Made by a program: the position numbers and the translations under genes. A model generated the notes under the pieces. That model was not told the DNA's origin. It saw only the letters and a list, made by a program, of their open reading frames with translations, and searched no databases. Shown piece after piece: positions 25,426-28,950 of a stretch of 28,950 nucleotides of DNA (position 1 is its first letter; each line of letters starts with the position of its first letter). Source of the stretch: Fidelibacterota bacterium (GTDB taxonomy: Bacteria; Marinisomatota; Marinisomatia; Marinisomatales; UBA1611); contig PBKF01000010.1 of NCBI GenBank assembly GCA_002722105.1, positions 1 to 28,950 of the forward strand, in the 5' to 3' direction.

Positions 25426-26295
25426 ATGAAAGGCATTATTTTAGCAGGCGGTAGTGGAACTAGACTTTTTCCAGCTACAAGAGTAGTTTCAAAACAATTA
25501 CTACCAATTTATGATAAACCTATGGTTTATTATCCATTATCGACACTTATGCTAGCAGGGATAAGGGATATTTTAATCATTTCAACTCCGGAAGATACAC
25601 CTCGTTTTGAACAGTTATTCAGTAATGGAAATCAATTTGGATTAAACTTATCTTATAAAGTACAGCCATCCCCTGATGGGCTTGCACAGGCATTGGTTTT
25701 AGGTGAAGAATTTATTGGTCAAGATTCTGTCAGTTTAATTTTAGGTGATAATATATTTTTTGGTCATGGATTAGTAGAGCTACTGACAAAATGTGTACAA
25801 GCTGTGAAAGAAAATGATAGTGCTGTTGTATTTGGGTATGAGGTTAGAGATCCACAACGTTATGGTGTTGTGGGATTTAATGAATCTGGCCTTGTAACAA
25901 GCATCCAAGAAAAACCAGAAAAACCTGCTTCCAATTTTGCTGTAGTAGGTTTATACTTTTATCCAAATGATGTTATTAATGTATCAAAAAGTGTTAAACC
26001 TTCTCATCGTGGCGAGTTAGAAATTACTTCAGTGAATCAAAATTATTTAAGTCAAAATCGATTAAGAGTAGAATTGATGGGACGAGGATATGCATGGCTA
26101 GATACTGGAACACAAGAGGCTATGAATAATGCTTCAAACTTTGTAAAGGCAATTGAGGATCGGCAAGGGTTAAAAGTAGCATGTTTAGAAGAGATAGCTT
26201 TTAACCAAGGGTTTATTGATTGTAATAAACTAGAAAAATTAGCAAACAGTTACAAAAATGATTATGGTAACTATTTGAAAAGAATATTGATCTAA
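25426..26295 (+). CDS. rmlA: Glucose-1-phosphate thymidylyltransferase
   Basis: Makes dTDP-glucose from dTTP and glucose-1-phosphate, the first step of dTDP-sugar synthesis. The 289 residues start MKGIILAGGSGTRLFPAT, followed by SKQLLPIYDKPMVYYPLS (K23 of the signature), LGDNIFFGHGL, FGYEVRDPQRYGVV, SIQEKPEKPASNFAVVGLYF and GRGYAWLDTGT, all family landmarks. Length is standard. It closes the plus-strand sugar-nucleotide group; its stop overlaps the stop of the convergent Wzi-like gene by 4 bp. Confidence 0.96.
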   Translation: MKGIILAGGSGTRLFPATRVVSKQLLPIYDKPMVYYPLSTLMLAGIRDILIISTPEDTPRFEQLFSNGNQFGLNLSYKVQPSPDGLAQALVLGEEFIGQDSVSLILGDNIFFGHGLVELLTKCVQAVKENDSAVVFGYEVRDPQRYGVVGFNESGLVTSIQEKPEKPASNFAVVGLYFYPNDVINVSKSVKPSHRGELEITSVNQNYLSQNRLRVELMGRGYAWLDTGTQEAMNNASNFVKAIEDRQGLKVACLEEIAFNQGFIDCNKLEKLANSYKNDYGNYLKRILI

Positions 26296-27647
26296 TTAAA
26301 TGAAATGGGTGTGATAGCTTTTACGCTTATCAGTATTGAAAATTTAGAAACATCTTTACCAGATATGGTTGATTGTAAGGGATCAAAACCCGCATTTTTC
26401 CAATCTATCCATTCTCCACCAATTTTTAATAATATTTTATCATTTAGAAATCCTTTTGTACAGACTATTGAAGCGACAAACCTTGATTCTAAGGTATTTG
26501 AGAATCTGTCATAATAAATATTTTGATATTGACCTTCGAGCATTTGGTCAGTTAATTCACCACGTTTTACTTTAGAAATATAGGAATAAATATTATATCC
26601 TTTTATTGGTAATAAATAGGATAGATAGGATTCTTCAGCATGTGGACCAGCCCAAAATCCTAAAGAATATTGAAAAGAATAAGAATCATTAATTCTGAAT
26701 CTGTGTCTATAAATTCGATGATCTGTCCAGGTGTGTTCAAATCTTAATCTATCATTAGCTGTAAAGATACTATTTCCGATTCCTCCTATTTGCCATCCAA
26801 ACCAATTTCTATTATTTTTATTAAAAGTCCATTCAGGTCGCCATTCATCTATAAACAATGAACCAAAAACTTTCCAGTTTTCATTCAAATTCCAATTAAT
26901 TTCACCACACATTTGAACGTTATCTAAATCACCAGTGTAATGTTGCATAGACCAAAATGGAACGAATGGTAACAGATAATGAATATCAATTCCACGATTT
27001 CCAAAAATGACCGATTCCATTGCTTTAAATGATATTGATTCAATTGGCTTCCATACTAATCTATGAGCCACAATTGAACGGGTATAATAGTTGTTTCTTG
27101 AACCGATATTTTTATATAATGCAGATTTAGTTGAATCAATAATATTACTTGTTAAAGATCCGACCAAATAATCTAAAGTAAGTTCAGAAGTAAGATCCCA
27201 TGTGAATCCCATATGAGGAAAACTCGGTATATTATTTGAAAGGAAAAGCGATGATTTTCCTGAACCCCAAATTGTATTGAATTTCCCAAAAAATATTGAA
27301 AATGAATCTTTTGAATATTCAATTTTTAGGTCTGATGATTCAAACCACGAAATATCGCTATCTATATATTTCCGATGCATTTCAATATTTAAATCAGGAT
27401 TGAAGTAGACAGATCTTTTATTTAGATTTTGAGCAGATGAAAATTGAAAGAGCCCAGAAACTAATAAATTACCTTCTGATTTTTTTGCGCCTAGGCCCAA
27501 AGTTGTAATAGTTGAAAGTCCAGATTGGGACATATGGTTTATCGATCCAGAAGAAAAATAATTTGATGAAACTTGGGGGAAAAATATTAGCGGAGTCTCA
27601 TTACCAAAACACAAACATATGTTTATAATAAAAAGAAGTTTTTTCAT
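26292..27647 (-). CDS. Capsule-assembly Wzi-like outer-membrane protein
   Basis: A 451-residue predicted outer-membrane beta-barrel. From ATG 27647 it begins with a signal peptide (MKKLLFIINICLCFG) and shows the Wzi-family region FGKFNTIWGSGKSSLFLSNN, with IPSFPHMGF directly after and HYLLPFVPFWSMQHY further on. Wzi-type proteins help hold or assemble capsule or other surface polysaccharide at the outer membrane. A longer frame begins at 27677, but its first ten residues overlap the end of the upstream transferase gene. The chosen start lies 4 bases after that stop. It is co-directional with the transferase and convergent with rmlA. Membership is by motif resemblance; the strand-rich remainder is divergent. 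Confidence 0.72.
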   Translation of the reverse strand: MKKLLFIINICLCFGNETPLIFFPQVSSNYFSSGSINHMSQSGLSTITTLGLGAKKSEGNLLVSGLFQFSSAQNLNKRSVYFNPDLNIEMHRKYIDSDISWFESSDLKIEYSKDSFSIFFGKFNTIWGSGKSSLFLSNNIPSFPHMGFTWDLTSELTLDYLVGSLTSNIIDSTKSALYKNIGSRNNYYTRSIVAHRLVWKPIESISFKAMESVIFGNRGIDIHYLLPFVPFWSMQHYTGDLDNVQMCGEINWNLNENWKVFGSLFIDEWRPEWTFNKNNRNWFGWQIGGIGNSIFTANDRLRFEHTWTDHRIYRHRFRINDSYSFQYSLGFWAGPHAEESYLSYLLPIKGYNIYSYISKVKRGELTDQMLEGQYQNIYYDRFSNTLESRFVASIVCTKGFLNDKILLKIGGEWIDWKNAGFDPLQSTISGKDVSKFSILISVKAITPISFN

Positions 27648-27651
27648 TGAT

Positions 27652-28950
27652 TTAATGAGTAAATGATCTGAATACAAATACGATAGTCAAGATCAATATA
27701 AGTATATCTAGGCTAAAATCACGATGCTCTATATAAAGTAAATCATATTCTGGATTGTCATGAATTTCCGCATTTCTTGCAGGACTGACTTGCCATAAAC
27801 CTGTGATACCCGGAATTACAGCAAGGCGCTTTTTCTCATATGTTTCATAGCTATCTACGATAAAAGCCATTTCAGGTCTGGGGCCTACTAAACTCATTTC
27901 TCCTTTGATAACATTTATTAACTGAGGGATTTCATCAAGACTCAATTTTCGTAACCATCTACCAATAGATGTCACACGCGGATCGTTCCTATCTCTAGGG
28001 CAAGGAGCATATTTCTTAGAGTCCGTTCTCATAGTTCTAAATTTATAGATTTGAAATGGTATTCCATTCAAACCGATTCTGGTTTGTTTGAATAATATAG
28101 GACCCCAATCATTAATTTTAATAAAAATACTAATCAATATCCAAAGTGGTGAAATTAGAACTATACCAATCAGTGCTATAAGAAAATCAAAAACACGTTT
28201 AAATAGATCATAAAATGGTTTAGAGTCTAAATTTAGTCTAGTAGTTGATAGAAGAGGAAGTCCAGCAATATCCTTTAATTTATATGGGTTTTTATCGAAT
28301 AATTTCTGGGTTGGATGAAAACTCATGGCAATATGATGACGGTCTGTTATATCTTTAAGAGACATATTTACTTTTCTTTTAGGTTCTTTGATTGCAACAA
28401 TAATATGATCGATATTATGTTTCTGAATAATTGACTCCACATCCTTTAAACCTCCTAATACTGGTTTAGGGTTGCCAACCGAATCTCCAACAGGTACTCT
28501 ATCATCTACAAAACCTATAATTTTTAATGGTGCTGAGCTCAACTTATCTACAGCTGCAACAAAGGCTTTTCCAACTTTACCTGCACCATAAACCAATACA
28601 TTTTCCTGATTTAAATGATGAAATAATTTTGCTTCTATCAACTGGACAGATATCCTAGAAAAAATGACTACTATTGGTATGGTTAAAATAAATGTGACGG
28701 AAATAATTCTTGGGATTTGATATTTAATTATATAGGCTAAGAGAATGTATATAACAACAGTTTGGAGTACGCCCTTAATAACACCCTTAAGACGTCTAAT
28801 TCCAGCAAAATCACGTTTTTTATGGTAGGCACCATTATTATACAAAACGTAAAGGAAGAGAAGATAAGCTAAAAATACTTCAATAGTGGATACATCAAAT
28901 ACACTACGAGCAAAGCCAATGAGGCCTGTATTATAAAGCATAATACAAAA
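27652..28950 (-). CDS. Polyprenyl-phosphate sugar-1-phosphate transferase (WbaP/CpsE-like), probably 5'-partial
   Basis: Starts surface polysaccharide synthesis by moving a sugar-1-phosphate onto undecaprenyl phosphate in the inner membrane. Visible from the ATG at 28941 are 429 residues. There are three N-terminal helices (about 19-37, 57-72 and 79-97), a Rossmann-like domain (VLVYGAGKVGKA at 115-126), and a helix entering the catalytic domain (KRVFDFLIALIGIVL). Catalytic-domain motifs include LFKQTRIGLNG, YKFRTMRTDS, SLDEIPQLINVI, SLVGPRPEM and PGITGLWQVS. Family members usually have four N-terminal helices, and the frame stays open to the window edge, so the true start probably lies beyond 28950. 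The sugar cannot be told from sequence. It is followed by the Wzi-like gene. Confidence 0.9.
   Translation of the reverse strand, partial: FCIMLYNTGLIGFARSVFDVSTIEVFLAYLLFLYVLYNNGAYHKKRDFAGIRRLKGVIKGVLQTVVIYILLAYIIKYQIPRIISVTFILTIPIVVIFSRISVQLIEAKLFHHLNQENVLVYGAGKVGKAFVAAVDKLSSAPLKIIGFVDDRVPVGDSVGNPKPVLGGLKDVESIIQKHNIDHIIVAIKEPKRKVNMSLKDITDRHHIAMSFHPTQKLFDKNPYKLKDIAGLPLLSTTRLNLDSKPFYDLFKRVFDFLIALIGIVLISPLWILISIFIKINDWGPILFKQTRIGLNGIPFQIYKFRTMRTDSKKYAPCPRDRNDPRVTSIGRWLRKLSLDEIPQLINVIKGEMSLVGPRPEMAFIVDSYETYEKKRLAVIPGITGLWQVSPARNAEIHDNPEYDLLYIEHRDFSLDILILILTIVFVFRSFTH

Noticed and set aside
26305..26916. Short plus-strand frames inside the Wzi-like gene
   Set aside because: They overlap a long minus-strand gene with signal peptide and family motifs, and have no recognisable content.

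Overview
The window is AT-rich, densely packed bacterial DNA. The gene set fits a Gram-negative-type member of the Fibrobacterota-Chlorobiota-Bacteroidota (FCB) superphylum, plausibly a Marinimicrobia-like lineage. The grounds are a DUF3098-type small membrane protein, a TonB receptor with an N-terminal carboxypeptidase-regulatory-like domain next to a BtuG-like lipoprotein, several outer-membrane beta-barrels, few clear Shine-Dalgarno sequences, and many TAATG/ATGA overlaps. The phylum call is inference from protein character; no marker tree was possible. I found no rRNA, CRISPR array, insertion sequence or phage gene.

Left part (1-7921). A tRNA-Asp(GTC) and a DUF3098 gene on the minus strand overlap by 10 bp. 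On the plus strand come mltG and a pcrA/uvrD-type helicase gene (overlapping), then a Fur-family regulator. Directly after it is a start-less remnant of feoA that ends after half the domain. A GNAT acetyltransferase gene on the minus strand is followed by a tight plus-strand trio: a YhaM-like OB/HD protein whose HD dyad reads YD, an ECF-type S component, and a predicted outer-membrane beta-barrel.

Middle part (7918-11325). This is a vitamin B12 outer-membrane uptake unit on the minus strand. A cobalamin riboswitch, with a perfect 11-bp closing stem and a B12 box, leads a btuB-like TonB receptor and a BtuG-like beta-propeller lipoprotein. A possible hairpin covers the receptor's ribosome-binding region and may be the expression platform.

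Housekeeping run (11325-22461, plus strand). In order: an NlpC/P60 endopeptidase, an HNH protein, trpS, scpA, scpB, an rluB-type pseudouridine synthase, cmk, rpsA (six S1 domains), a YbbR-domain protein, tsaD, and a large membrane-anchored VWA-like protein. Junctions are mostly overlaps or gaps of a few bases, so long co-transcribed units are likely.

Right end (22518-28950). A surface-polysaccharide locus. Plus-strand ugd, rmlC, rmlB and rmlA make UDP-glucuronate and dTDP-deoxysugar precursors. They converge on a minus-strand pair: a WbaP-like initiating sugar-phosphate transferase, probably cut by the window edge, and a Wzi-like outer-membrane protein. rmlD is not in the window.

Several start codons differ from the longest open frame: the NlpC/P60 protein, RluB, Cmk and the Wzi-like protein probably start at internal ATGs. 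The btuB-like gene and the HNH gene use GTG, and the VWA gene and ugd use TTG.
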